Shown here in pieces: positions 7,395 through 16,028 of a DNA stretch of 64,000 nt. Made by a program: the position numbers and the translations under genes. The stretch covers positions 62,001 through 126,000 of the forward strand of contig NZ_JAMJWE010000010.1 of the NCBI RefSeq assembly GCF_023554105.1, in the 5' to 3' direction. The notes beneath the pieces were generated by a model. The model was not told the DNA's origin. It did not search any database and saw only the letters and a program-made list of their open reading frames with translations. Positions within the stretch are counted from its first letter, which is position 1; each line of letters starts with the position of its first letter. This DNA is from Brucella sp. 21LCYQ03. Lineage in GTDB: Bacteria > Pseudomonadota > Alphaproteobacteria > Rhizobiales > Rhizobiaceae.

Positions 7395-8222
7395 TTAGTT
7401 TAGTATTTTTTCCAGTTCAGCCCATGTCTCATTCTTGGTTGGCACTCCCATGCCCCCCTTTTGACTTGCGGCATTGCGGTTCAGACGCGCAAACGCAACT
7501 TTTTTGCCGTCTTTTTCGACCCAACCGACATACCAGCCAAACTGACGGCTGCGGTCAATTTTGCCTTTCGCATCACGTTCAAAACCCGATCCAGTTTTCC
7601 CATGAGCTCTCCAACCATTTTTAAGATTTTGCGTTGGCAGAATGGCCATAGTTTTTTCTGCAACACCAGCCGAAACAGGCAGCTTTCCATCAAGCAATTT
7701 ACGCAGGAAAGCTATTTGTTCATCCGGAGAAATCTTAAGCGATGAACTGATCCACGAGCGCTGCATGCCATTGTTTTCGCCCAGATCACCGCGAAGGTCG
7801 CGATTACCGTAATCAATTTGATCGGTATATTTCTGGAAATTGTCTTTCCCAAGTTTGCGGGTCAGTTCCTGCGAGAACCAAACAACCGATTGATCCTGCC
7901 AATATGTCGGATCGACTGATTGCTTCCAAGCTTCACGCCAAGAGGGATATTCTTTTTTATAAGGCCAGACCGGATCATGCGCATCTTTAAGAATACCGCT
8001 CTCAAAACCCATCACGGCCAGAGGCACTTTGAAAGTCGATGCCGGACTGACACGTGTGGCACAATCATCCCCGTCCTTTGCCAGCACTTTTCCGCTATCG
8101 GCTTCAACAACCAACATACAGGCCAACGTCTTTTCATAGGCATGTGCCTGCAAGGCAGAAATGGGCAAAAGCGCAAGCGAAGCTATAACGATATTGGCAA
8201 ATCGGGCCTGCGATTTCGGCAT
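7395..8222 (-). CDS. Class D (OXA-type) beta-lactamase
   Basis: Hydrolyses beta-lactam antibiotics in the periplasm by a serine acyl-enzyme mechanism. A signal peptide ends near residue 28 (AHA before YEK). All class D motifs are in place: STFK (62-65, Ser nucleophile and carbamylated Lys), SVV (112-114), YGN (138-140), the omega-loop Trp158 and KTGS (210-213). The 275-residue length is normal. The start is set by an AGGAGAG ribosome site; an upstream in-frame ATG lacks one. It is a single gene with no integron, transposase or resistance neighbours, so it looks like a resident chromosomal enzyme. The allele number and spectrum cannot be given from sequence alone. Confidence 0.93.
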   Translation of the reverse strand: MPKSQARFANIVIASLALLPISALQAHAYEKTLACMLVVEADSGKVLAKDGDDCATRVSPASTFKVPLAVMGFESGILKDAHDPVWPYKKEYPSWREAWKQSVDPTYWQDQSVVWFSQELTRKLGKDNFQKYTDQIDYGNRDLRGDLGENNGMQRSWISSSLKISPDEQIAFLRKLLDGKLPVSAGVAEKTMAILPTQNLKNGWRAHGKTGSGFERDAKGKIDRSRQFGWYVGWVEKDGKKVAFARLNRNAASQKGGMGVPTKNETWAELEKILN

Positions 8223-8394
8223 CAAAACTCTCCTCTTATTCTTTGCCCGCAAACTGTTTTAGCAATCATGGCAAAACGATAGCAAGAACGGCCCCATCCC
8301 CCGAATTTAACTGCGATTTTCTGAAAAGCTTCATTTGTCAACGCGATCTAGCGCAGCTATCATAAGGACATACGAAATCATTTTTTGGTGTTGG

Positions 8395-9825
8395 ATGTCA
8401 GCTGATACGACGGAAAAAAAGGCAACGCGCGCGCCGCGTCGCCGTACTCCACCCCATGTTAAATCGCTTCGCGGTGTGAAAAACTGGAAGCAAGCCACCG
8501 AATGGCTGGCATGGCGCGACATCGAAGACATCGAATGCATCACACCTGATCAGGCGGGCGTTGCCCGTGGCAAGATGATGCCATCGAAGAAGTTTACGTC
8601 GAACACGTCGCTGGCACTGCCTTCCGCTGTGTTTATGACCACAATTTCGGGTGATTACCCGGAAGATGGCCATGGCTTCCAATATCCGGAAGATGATGGC
8701 GATCTGCGACTCCTCCCTGATCTTTCAACGCTGTCAGCAGTGCCTTGGGAATCTGATGCAACGGCGCAGGTAATCTGCGATCTGGTTTATCAGGATGGAC
8801 GTGCGGTAGAATTCACGCCGCGCAATGTGCTGCGCTCGGTCGTGGCCGCTTATAGCAAACGCGGTCTGAAACCTGTTGTGGCACCGGAAATCGAGTTTTA
8901 TCTGGTGCGCAAAAATCCGGATCCGGATTATCCGTTGACCCCACCAGTGGGCCGTTCTGGCCGCGCAATTGGCGGCGGTCAGGGCTATTCGATTGCAGGC
9001 GTCAACGAATTCGACGAACTGATCGACGACATTTACCACTTCTCCGAAGGTCAGGGCCTTGAGATCGATACGCTGATCCACGAAGAAGGTGCGGCCCAGC
9101 TTGAAATCAACCTGCGCCACGGCGATCCGGTTGAACTGGCCGATCAGGTTTTCCTGTTCAAACGCACAATTCGCGAAGCGGCTCTCAAGCATGATATGTA
9201 TGCAACCTTCATGGCCAAGCCTATTCAGGGCCAGCCGGGATCGGCCATGCATATCCACCAGTCGATTGTCGATAAGAAGACCGGGCGCAACATCTTCTCC
9301 AATGAAGACGGTTCGGAAAGCGAAGCCTTCCGCCACTTCATCGGTGGCATGCAGCGCCACGTGCCAAACGCGCTTGTGATGTTTGCGCCTTACGTGAACT
9401 CCTATCGTCGTCTGACGCCGTCTGCTTCGGCTCCAGTCAATGTGAAGTGGGGTTATGACAACCGCACGACCGCATTCCGCGTGCCGCGTTCCGAACCGGG
9501 CGGTCGTCGCGTCGAGAACCGTATCCCATCGTCAGATGCTAACCCTTATCTGGCATTGGCAGCGTCGCTTGCTTGCGGTCTGATTGGTCTGGTCAACAAA
9601 ATCGAGGCTGATCAGCCCGCATCAACCAGCGTGAACACCAAGGAAATCGACTTGCCCCGCGGCCTGATTGATGCGGTGGAGCTGTTTGAAAACGATCAGG
9701 AATTGCGCAACCTGTTTGGCAGTTCATTCGTCACGACTTACGCGGCAATCAAGCGTGCCGAGTTCGAAACTTTCATGGAAGTTATCAGCCCGTGGGAACG
9801 CGAGTTCCTGCTGCTCAACGTCTGA
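8395..9825 (+). CDS. puuA: Glutamine synthetase-family gamma-glutamylputrescine synthetase (PuuA-like)
   Basis: ATP-dependent ligation of glutamate to an amine, most likely putrescine, opening the gamma-glutamylated putrescine degradation route. The 476-residue protein has the glutamine synthetase beta-grasp region (about 35-130) and the catalytic domain: EIEFYL near 165, EGAAQLEINL near 235, GSAMHIHQS near 282 (metal/ATP His), and RxEN-type RRVENRIP near 370. A basic N-terminal tail (KKATRAPRRRTPP) precedes the domain. It lies 10 bp upstream of a PuuB-like oxidase, which favours PuuA over nitrogen-assimilation GlnA. The ATG used is 20 codons inside a longer frame opened by TTG; its ribosome site is weak. 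The exact amine is inferred. Confidence 0.82.
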   Translation: MSADTTEKKATRAPRRRTPPHVKSLRGVKNWKQATEWLAWRDIEDIECITPDQAGVARGKMMPSKKFTSNTSLALPSAVFMTTISGDYPEDGHGFQYPEDDGDLRLLPDLSTLSAVPWESDATAQVICDLVYQDGRAVEFTPRNVLRSVVAAYSKRGLKPVVAPEIEFYLVRKNPDPDYPLTPPVGRSGRAIGGGQGYSIAGVNEFDELIDDIYHFSEGQGLEIDTLIHEEGAAQLEINLRHGDPVELADQVFLFKRTIREAALKHDMYATFMAKPIQGQPGSAMHIHQSIVDKKTGRNIFSNEDGSESEAFRHFIGGMQRHVPNALVMFAPYVNSYRRLTPSASAPVNVKWGYDNRTTAFRVPRSEPGGRRVENRIPSSDANPYLALAASLACGLIGLVNKIEADQPASTSVNTKEIDLPRGLIDAVELFENDQELRNLFGSSFVTTYAAIKRAEFETFMEVISPWEREFLLLNV

Positions 9826-9835
9826 CCGGTTCCAC

Positions 9836-11122
9836 ATGCCATACCAGTCCCCAATATCTCCCGGCGTCTCCTGGTACGAAGCGAGCGTAGCGGAACGCCC
9901 GCAATATCCCGAATTGGATGGTGCACGGCAGGCGGATGTCGTGGTCATTGGCGGCGGATATACCGGGCTTTCGGCAGCCTATCATCTCGCCAAGCAAGGC
10001 GCAGATGTCGTTTTGATTGAAGCCGCCCGTTTTGGTGATGGAGCATCGGGGCGCAATGGTGGCCAGTTTGGAACAGGTCAGCGCACATGGGCTGAAGACC
10101 TAGAAAAGCAATATGGCTTTGAACGGGCGAAGGCACTGTTCGATGTTGCGGAAGAAGCCAAGGCGCATCTGCTTGGCTTTGCCAGCGAACACAATATCGA
10201 CATGGAATATATGCCCGGTCAGATTTCTGCAGCACATAAGCCACGATATTTAAAGCACTACCGCGACCATGCGGAGCAGATGGCAACCCGCTTCAACTAT
10301 CCGCATATTCGCTATGTTGAACGGGATGAAATGGCTGCACTTCTCGGTTCAAGTCGCTATCACGGTGGTGCTTATGATGCTGGCACCGGGCATATTCATC
10401 CGCTCAAATTGCTGATTGGACTGGCGAGAGTTGCTGCCGAGGCTGGTGCGCATATTTTCGAGAACACCAAAGCCACCAAAATCACCACGGCAAGCGGGCG
10501 CATCCAGATCGAAACACCACGTGGCACGATTTCAACAAAGCACGCATTTCTCGCCGTCAATGCACATGGCGGTGATCTTGAACCGACGAGTGCATCCCAT
10601 GTCATGCCGATCCGTTCGTTTATCGGTGCGACTGCTCCTTTGGGAGACAATAGCCCGATCATTCCGGGCGGAGAGTCAGTCGATGACTCACGCTTTGTGG
10701 TCCGCTATTTCCGCAAATCAAAAGATGGACGACTGCTGTTTGGCGGCCGTGAAGCCTATACGGCGGACAATCCGCGTGACATCAGCGAGCATATCCGCCG
10801 ACAGATCGCCGAAATTTACCCCGCACTCGACAAAGTCGAAATCACGCAAGCATGGGGTGGCTCGGTTGGTATCACAATGCCGCGTCAGCCTTTCGTGCGC
10901 GAAGTGATGCCCGGCGTCATCTCGGCAGGCGGCTATTCCGGCCATGGCGTAATGCTCGCCAATTATATGGGCAGGCTTTATGCGGAGACGGTCAGCGGCA
11001 AACGCGATAAGCTTCAACTCTTTGAAGAGCTGCGCATTCCCGCCTTCCCCGGCGGACGCACGCTGCGCGCACCACTGCTGTTTGTTGCGCTATCATGGTA
11101 CGCGCTGATGGATCGCATTTAA
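9836..11122 (+). CDS. puuB: FAD-dependent gamma-glutamylputrescine oxidase (PuuB-like)
   Basis: DAO-family flavoenzyme expected to oxidise gamma-glutamylputrescine to the aminobutyraldehyde, releasing ammonia and peroxide. The 428-residue protein has the N-terminal dinucleotide fold VVVIGGGYTGLSAAYHLA (about 30-47), an FAD-binding GRNGGQ motif near 74-79, and a C-terminal GGYSGHGVMLA near 365. It starts 10 bp after the puuA-like stop, so the two form an operon. Downstream puuC/puuD are not adjacent, and the pathway would need them elsewhere. A polyamine importer lies about 6 kb away on the other strand. Other amine oxidases of this family remain possible. Confidence 0.82.
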   Translation: MPYQSPISPGVSWYEASVAERPQYPELDGARQADVVVIGGGYTGLSAAYHLAKQGADVVLIEAARFGDGASGRNGGQFGTGQRTWAEDLEKQYGFERAKALFDVAEEAKAHLLGFASEHNIDMEYMPGQISAAHKPRYLKHYRDHAEQMATRFNYPHIRYVERDEMAALLGSSRYHGGAYDAGTGHIHPLKLLIGLARVAAEAGAHIFENTKATKITTASGRIQIETPRGTISTKHAFLAVNAHGGDLEPTSASHVMPIRSFIGATAPLGDNSPIIPGGESVDDSRFVVRYFRKSKDGRLLFGGREAYTADNPRDISEHIRRQIAEIYPALDKVEITQAWGGSVGITMPRQPFVREVMPGVISAGGYSGHGVMLANYMGRLYAETVSGKRDKLQLFEELRIPAFPGGRTLRAPLLFVALSWYALMDRI

Positions 11123-11129
11123 AGGCACC

Positions 11130-11927
11130 CTACCCGGCGCTTAATGCCAACCTCTGATAGGTTTCTTCAACGACATCGCGCATTGGAAGCATACCACTCA
11201 TACACAACAGGGCGTGCAAGTTCTCAAGGGTGCCTTCATAGCCCATGATTGGCGCAAAAGGCTTCATGCCTACACTTGGCTCATCGGCATAAAGCCGCTG
11301 ATACTCCATGAAATTCGTGAAGCTCAGATAGCTTTCTCCACGCATGAGGTAAGTTTCTACCGCTGCGCCTTCAGCCATAATCACCGCATGGCAATCCAGA
11401 ACAACGTTATAATAGTCAATCATATCGTGTGCAGAAACGCGCGTGATCGACCGGTCATTGACAAGATCTTTCGCCCGGATCAAAACGCCATTGATGAAAA
11501 GAGCGTGGTTCGATGACACATAGAGATCACGATAAGGAGCCTTACCGTCGATTGCATGACGCGCGATGCGAATTGGCATAATGCTTTCGCTCCACTCTGC
11601 GCCGCTCTTCCGATAACTTTGCCAACCAATCCATTTGACAGGCATGAATGAACCGTCAACCGTTCGGACCAGGCTTCCGATCCCAAGGTTTTCTATCGCG
11701 ACTGGTCCCATCGCGGTTTCAATTAAAGTGCCTTTCAAAAGACAGTTAGCGCCCGAGCCGCCGCCGTTCTCCCACCATTTTGTACCCATAGCGCGCGCCG
11801 GAAGTGAAGATAAAGATGATGCTAACGCTCCAATCGCGACTGCTTTCGCAGCTACGCCTGCGGCTGCTCCGAGAAAATGTCGTCGCGCACGATTGCGTGG
11901 CGAATGCTTGTTTTGATCCGATGACAT
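11130..11927 (-). CDS. Tat-exported Hint-domain protein
   Basis: A 265-residue protein with a twin-arginine signal (RRHFLG at 15-20, hydrophobic stretch to about 43, cleavage near PARA-MG) followed by a Hint (Hedgehog/intein-type) domain. The domain opens with Cys62 in CLLKGTLIETAMGP, continues with GSLVRTVDG and VKWIGWQ, and contains SSNHALF near 168, with the Hint His. Hint_2-type domains are frequent in alphaproteobacterial secreted proteins and can promote self-cleavage. Here almost the whole mature protein is the domain, with no obvious N-terminal cargo. The start is set by GGAGGG 6 nt upstream. It converges on puuB with a 7-bp gap. Function unknown. Confidence 0.75.
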   Translation of the reverse strand: MSSDQNKHSPRNRARRHFLGAAAGVAAKAVAIGALASSLSSLPARAMGTKWWENGGGSGANCLLKGTLIETAMGPVAIENLGIGSLVRTVDGSFMPVKWIGWQSYRKSGAEWSESIMPIRIARHAIDGKAPYRDLYVSSNHALFINGVLIRAKDLVNDRSITRVSAHDMIDYYNVVLDCHAVIMAEGAAVETYLMRGESYLSFTNFMEYQRLYADEPSVGMKPFAPIMGYEGTLENLHALLCMSGMLPMRDVVEETYQRLALSAG

Positions 11928-12301
11928 ATGTCCCTCCGCTCTTAAAGCGCTACGGCATCGGCCCAAAAATCAGTACAGATTTTTTGCAAAGCACGATGCA
12001 TCAATTCAGTTATTGGAAGCGTCAATCCGCGTTACGCGGATTGCGTCGCCTCACTGCTTTGCCCCAAAGATTACTGATCTGATATTAGCTTATGACGCAC
12101 TCGAAAATATTACGGCAATCTGATCTAAAGCCTCCGCGAATAAAGGTAGAACATACCGCAAAGGTGGTAGATTTACGCGCGTATGAGGCGTTGAGCAGGC
12201 CCGCCATTGCTAACCAAAGTTAAGCGACACCGGTGATTTAACTCTGACGACGACAAGAAACACCCTATAAATTCGACCGCAAATCACAGCGGGATTTTTC
12301 G
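11928..12301. other. 374-bp intergenic region with repeat element and perfect hairpin
   Basis: No gene is supported here. It contains a dispersed repeat (about 11944-12000, with AAAATC...GATTTT arms and a GCACGATGC tail) and a perfect 9-bp hairpin CAATCCGCG-TTA-CGCGGATTG at 12023-12043 without a T-run. The remainder should carry promoters for the two divergent genes. I could not identify convincing -35/-10 boxes. Confidence 0.5.
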
Positions 12302-12649
12302 ATGAATAACGATACACTTTTCCTTTTAAAGCCGGGCTTTGAAGACCCCGCTTATCCGGGCAAAAAGTTCTACTGCTGGCATTGCACTTTAATGGAAGGA
12401 GTTCTGGCCTCGTTTCCTGAGCTTGCGAAGCAGCTCGACGTCAAGGGTATCGCGTGGCCGCGACCACGACATCGTGTCATCGCGCTTGTGGGTGAAGAAA
12501 ACCAGTCCTTGCCTCTGCTGATCCTTGCAAACGGGGATCATTTGCCGCATCAAACCGGAGAACATGGAGGTCGCGCTTTCATTTCCGACAAAAAAGCAAG
12601 TATTAAAGCTCTTTCCGAGCGACATGGCTTTCCCGATCCGCATCCGTGA
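12302..12649 (+). CDS. DUF3088 family protein
   Basis: A 115-residue cytoplasmic protein of the DUF3088 family, function unknown. Characteristic features are the opening DTLFLLKPGFEDPAYPG, a CWHC motif (residues 25-28) suggestive of a thioredoxin-like or metal site, and a C-terminal GRAFISDKKASIKALSERHG. Family members are typically about 115-120 residues, so it is full length. Its stop overlaps the GTG of the truncated alcohol dehydrogenase frame, an arrangement that probably arose by deletion rather than as an operon. Confidence 0.8.
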   Translation: MNNDTLFLLKPGFEDPAYPGKKFYCWHCTLMEGVLASFPELAKQLDVKGIAWPRPRHRVIALVGEENQSLPLLILANGDHLPHQTGEHGGRAFISDKKASIKALSERHGFPDPHP

Positions 12650-13296
12650 ATAAGGACAAATTCGTTCTCAAGATCAGCCATCCAAAGGAACAGCTTGCAG
12701 CAGTGGCACCGCTGCTCTGTGCAGGCATCACCACATGGTCGCCGCTGCGTCACTGGCGCGTTGGTCCGGGCATGAAGGTCGGCATCGTCGGTATTGGTGG
12801 CCTCGGACATATGGGCATCAAACTTACTCATGCGCTCGGCGCTCATACGGTGGCTTTCACCACATCCGAGAGCAAGCGTGAAGACGCTAAGGCGCTCGGT
12901 GCGGATGAAGTGATCGTATCGCGCAATGAAGAAGAGATGAAGGCACATGCCAACAGCTTCGACTTCATCCTCAACACCGTTGCAGCCAGCCACAATCTTG
13001 ATGCCTTCACACAGCTTCTGAAGCGTGACGGCACCCTGACACTGGTAGGCGTGCCAGAACATGCGCATCCATCGCCAAGTGTCGCCACGCTGATCTTCAA
13101 GCGTCGTTCGATTGCTGGTTCGCTGATCGGTGGCATTGCTGAAACGCAGGAAATGCTCGATTTCTGCGCTGAGAAAGGCATCGTTTCTGACATCGAAATG
13201 ATTGCCATTCAGGACATCGAAAATGCCTATGAACGTATGCAGAAGAGCGGTGTGAAGTACCGCTTCGTCATCGACAGTGCGACACTGGCAGCGTAA
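12646..13296 (+). pseudogene. 5'-truncated zinc-type alcohol dehydrogenase
   Basis: 216 residues equal to the C-terminal two thirds of a cinnamyl-alcohol-dehydrogenase / YahK-type medium-chain dehydrogenase of about 350 residues. The NAD(P)-binding fold is intact (GIVGIGGLGHMG, then FTTSESKREDAKALGADEVI), as is the C-terminal GVKYRFVID end. The first 130 or so residues, with the catalytic zinc ligands, are missing. The frame opens with a GTG that overlaps the DUF3088 stop and has no proper ribosome site. The fusion point suggests a deletion that removed the gene's 5' part. Catalytic activity is not expected. Confidence 0.8.
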
Positions 13297-13305
13297 CGAA
13301 CTAAA

Positions 13306-13330
13306 AACGGCCCGGTTATTCCGGGCCGTT
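13306..13330. terminator. Bidirectional Rho-independent terminator
   Basis: A perfect 10-bp stem (AACGGCCCGG with CCGGGCCGTT) and TTATT loop lie between the convergent dehydrogenase remnant and the Lrp-family gene. A-rich sequence on one side and TTTGATT on the other suit termination from both directions. Confidence 0.75.
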
Positions 13331-13334
13331 TGAT

Positions 13335-13793
13335 TCATACGGGTATTTCGGAAACCTGCTTCACCGTCTGGCTCGGAACGTCGGTCTTAAGGCTCTGTAC
13401 GCCCTTAATGCGGCTCAAATGCTCTGACTGGAACCGCCGATAATCCTCAATATCCGCCGCCACAACGCGGATCATCGCATCAAAATCGCCGAGCATGAAA
13501 TAGCATTCAACCACCTGAGGCAGTTTCAAAATCGCTTGGGCAAATGTTTGCAGTGTTTCTTCGTCCTGCTGGTCAAGACGAATGCGCACAAAGAAGGTCA
13601 GCCCTTTGCCGATCTTGGCCGGATTAAGCACCGCCACATAGCGATCAATCACCCCCGCCTCTTCTAAAAGCCGGACACGACGCAAACACGGCGACGGCGA
13701 CAGCCCCACCTCGCGCGCCAAATCATTGTTCGCAATGCGACCATTGCGCTGAAGCACGCGAAGAATCCGTCTATCGATGTCATCCAGCTTCAT
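13335..13793 (-). CDS. Lrp/AsnC-family transcriptional regulator
   Basis: A 152-residue leucine-responsive-type regulator. It has an N-terminal winged helix-turn-helix (about 2-50: DDIDRRILRVLQRNGR, LAREVGLSPSPCLRRVRLLEE) and a C-terminal RAM ligand domain (about 65-145: FFVRIRLDQ, VVECYFMLGDFDAMIRV). It is divergent from azlCD, 170 bp apart, the same partnership as AzlB with AzlCD in Bacillus, so it probably controls branched-chain amino-acid or analogue export. An inverted repeat lies just upstream of its start. Confidence 0.9.
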   Translation of the reverse strand: MKLDDIDRRILRVLQRNGRIANNDLAREVGLSPSPCLRRVRLLEEAGVIDRYVAVLNPAKIGKGLTFFVRIRLDQQDEETLQTFAQAILKLPQVVECYFMLGDFDAMIRVVAADIEDYRRFQSEHLSRIKGVQSLKTDVPSQTVKQVSEIPV

Positions 13794-13823
13794 TGGCTCT
13801 CAGTTCCATTTCTGCGAATATTA

Positions 13824-13840
13824 TTGGCATTTTGTGCCAA
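13824..13840. promoter_or_regulatory. Inverted repeat, candidate Lrp operator
   Basis: TTGGCA-TTTTG-TGCCAA, a perfect 6-bp inverted repeat in the lrp/azlC divergent region, 31 bp upstream of the regulator's start. Candidate autoregulatory and azl operator, by position only. Confidence 0.4.
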
Positions 13841-13963
13841 ATATTGATGCAAGAGAACGATCTTTGCAACCCGATTGCGTGAAAGATTGGCTACATTGCC
13901 CATCGATCAAGCAGATCACGCAATGCATGAGGGGCAGCCTAGAGGCCCGCCAACGGAATTTAT

Positions 13964-14710
13964 ATGGATATTTCGCAGGACTACGCACCACAGAAGAGCC
14001 GGACCGCACGCAACTCGGAATTTCGCCGGGGTGCTGTTGCGGGTTTTCCTGTTCTGCTCGGCATTATCCCCTATGCGGTGGTTTTGGGTGCGCTGGCCAC
14101 ACAAAAAGGCTTGAGCATCATTGAAGTTCCATTGATGACCGGCCTCAACTTTGCGGGCGGTTCGGAATTTGCAGCCATCCAGCTCTGGACGTCCCCGCCG
14201 CATATTCTGCTGGTTGCTGCAATTACCTTTCTGGTCAACAGCCGCCATCTGCTGATGGGCGCAGCACTTGCTCCATTCATCCGTCATCTGCCTAAGCGCA
14301 AGGCTTTTGCAACGCTGTTTCTCATGTGTGATGAAAGCTGGGCCATTGGCATTGCTGATGCCAGACGCCGTAAGGCCAAAAGCATCAACCCTGCTCTCAG
14401 CCTGAAATTCTATGCCGGTGTTGCGGTCCCGTTTTACATTGCATGGGTGTTCTTCACCACGCTCGGCGCTGCTTTTGGCCCGATGATGGGTGATCTGCGT
14501 CCCTATGGGTTCGATATGGCATTTCCGGCTGTCTTCCTGGTGCTGCTTGCAGGCATGTGGAAAGGTGTTGCCCCAGCCCGCCCATGGCTGGTTAGCCTTG
14601 TTGTGGCAGCAACAACCTACCTGACTATTCCCGGCGCGTGGTATGTCGCAGCCGGTGCAGTTTCCGGCTTGATTGCAGCTTATGTTCTGGCAGGTAACGA
14701 CAATGATTGA
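13964..14710 (+). CDS. azlC: AzlC-family branched-chain amino acid exporter subunit
   Basis: Large membrane subunit of an AzlCD (YgaZH-type) exporter of branched-chain amino acids or analogues. The 248-residue protein has the family signature FAGGSEFAAIQLW (about 62-74), the NSRHLLMGAAL motif (about 89-99), and about seven hydrophobic segments. Its stop overlaps the start of azlD by 8 bp, indicating translational coupling. The divergent Lrp-family gene is the likely regulator. Substrate is inferred from the family. Confidence 0.9.
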   Translation: MDISQDYAPQKSRTARNSEFRRGAVAGFPVLLGIIPYAVVLGALATQKGLSIIEVPLMTGLNFAGGSEFAAIQLWTSPPHILLVAAITFLVNSRHLLMGAALAPFIRHLPKRKAFATLFLMCDESWAIGIADARRRKAKSINPALSLKFYAGVAVPFYIAWVFFTTLGAAFGPMMGDLRPYGFDMAFPAVFLVLLAGMWKGVAPARPWLVSLVVAATTYLTIPGAWYVAAGAVSGLIAAYVLAGNDND

Positions 14711-15002
14711 TCCATTAGCAGTTGCAGCCATCGTTCTGATGGCAGGCGTCACCTATCTCACCCGCATCGGCGGATATATTCTCTTGCGCAACCGCACGCT
14801 CAGCAAGCGCGCCACAGCCGTCATGGAAGCAGCGCCCGGCTGCGTGCTGATTTCGGTTATTGCTCCTGATTTCGTATCAGACAAACCAGCCGATCTCTTA
14901 GCACTTGCAATCACAATTCTGGCAGCTACACGCTTTTCGATGCTGCCAACCGTCATCATTGGCATCTGCTCGGCTGGCTTTTTCCGCTATCTGATGGGCT
15001 AA
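14703..15002 (+). CDS. azlD: AzlD-family branched-chain amino acid transport subunit
   Basis: Small partner (99 residues, about four membrane segments) of AzlC. The motif GVTYLTRIGGYILLRNR near the N-terminus and AAPGCVLISVIAPDF in the middle are typical of AzlD/YgaH. The start chosen (MIDPLAV) overlaps azlC by 8 bp; an earlier in-frame start would deepen the overlap. The stop shares 4 bp (CTAA) with the stop of the convergent LysR gene, so there is no room for an intergenic terminator. Confidence 0.88.
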   Translation: MIDPLAVAAIVLMAGVTYLTRIGGYILLRNRTLSKRATAVMEAAPGCVLISVIAPDFVSDKPADLLALAITILAATRFSMLPTVIIGICSAGFFRYLMG

Positions 15003-15889
15003 TTTGACAATGCCAGCTCGTCCAAAATCCATTCGCGAAAAGCACGGATCTTAGGCATATTCTTGCGTGCTTTAGGATAAACCAGCCAATAGGCCTGTCC
15101 ATCATCACAAAGAAGATCAAAAGGCTGGATTAGCTGCCCGGAGGCCAGTTCAGCCGCATGAAAGGCAGGCGTCAGGATGCCAACTCCCTGCCCGGCAGCG
15201 GCTGCGCGTCCTTCAAGATGCTGAGCGCCATAACGGCTAAATGCATTGCCTTGTATTTTGGGATCTTCAATTCCAGCAGCCTTGTACCAGATTTTCCACC
15301 ATGGGTCGGTGGGATCAACAGCACGAAGATGCAAAAGGTCAGCAGGTTCTTTAATGCCTCCGACCGACTCTATCAGCTTGGGACTGAGCATCGGCGAGAA
15401 CTGCGCTTTAATGAGCTCGTGCGAAATCATACCGGGCCATTCACCTCGCCCGCTGCGTATGGCCATATCGACATTTGACGTCGCGAAATCGACCATATCG
15501 TTCGATGTATCCAGTCGCACAGCCAGCGCCGGATGCTGCATCTGAAATGATCCCAACCGCTGTACGAGCCAGTTGGCTGCAAACGTCACCACAGCGCTGA
15601 TCGTCAACACGCCTTGCGTATCTTCACGCGCAGATGCAAAGGCGGCCCGCATAGCTTCAAAAGCATCATTAATGGCAGGGGCAAGACGCTTGCCCAACTC
15701 GGTCAATTCCACCTGACGCGGCTTGCGTAGAAACAGCGGTGCGCCAACGCGTTCTTCCAGCAATTTTATCTGATAGCTGACGGCAGCCTGCGTCATGCCA
15801 AGTTCTTCTGCCGCACGCGTAAAACTCGCATGGCGGGAAGCAGATTCAAAAACACGAATGGCTGAGAGTGGCGGCAGGGCTTGCGACAT
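14999..15889 (-). CDS. LysR-family transcriptional regulator (GcvA-like)
   Basis: A 296-residue LysR regulator: N-terminal helix-turn-helix (about 8-67: LSAIRVFESASRHASFTRAAEELGMTQAAVSYQIKLLEERVG), then a substrate-binding domain with the GcvA-like phrases QHPALAVRLDTSNDMVDF and VDMAIRSGRGEWPG. The start is set by an AAGGAG site; an in-frame ATG nine codons earlier lies on that site. It converges on azlD. The gene upstream (DUF1127) is divergent. Targets unknown; GcvA-like members often control amino-acid metabolism or beta-lactamase genes. Confidence 0.87.
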   Translation of the reverse strand: MSQALPPLSAIRVFESASRHASFTRAAEELGMTQAAVSYQIKLLEERVGAPLFLRKPRQVELTELGKRLAPAINDAFEAMRAAFASAREDTQGVLTISAVVTFAANWLVQRLGSFQMQHPALAVRLDTSNDMVDFATSNVDMAIRSGRGEWPGMISHELIKAQFSPMLSPKLIESVGGIKEPADLLHLRAVDPTDPWWKIWYKAAGIEDPKIQGNAFSRYGAQHLEGRAAAAGQGVGILTPAFHAAELASGQLIQPFDLLCDDGQAYWLVYPKARKNMPKIRAFREWILDELALSN

Positions 15890-16028
15890 AATACATAAGT
15901 TCTCCTTATGCATCATAATCGATGTTCAATTGGAAAACAACGCGTTTTTCCGTCATAAGCATAGGCAGAATTTAATCGACAGCCGAACTTCCCACTCGGC
16001 CCTAAACTTAGAAAAATCGAGACCGACC

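Noticed and set aside
12550-13338. 262-codon open frame on the minus strand
   Set aside because: Antisense to the DUF3088 gene and the dehydrogenase remnant, both of which have clear family matches.
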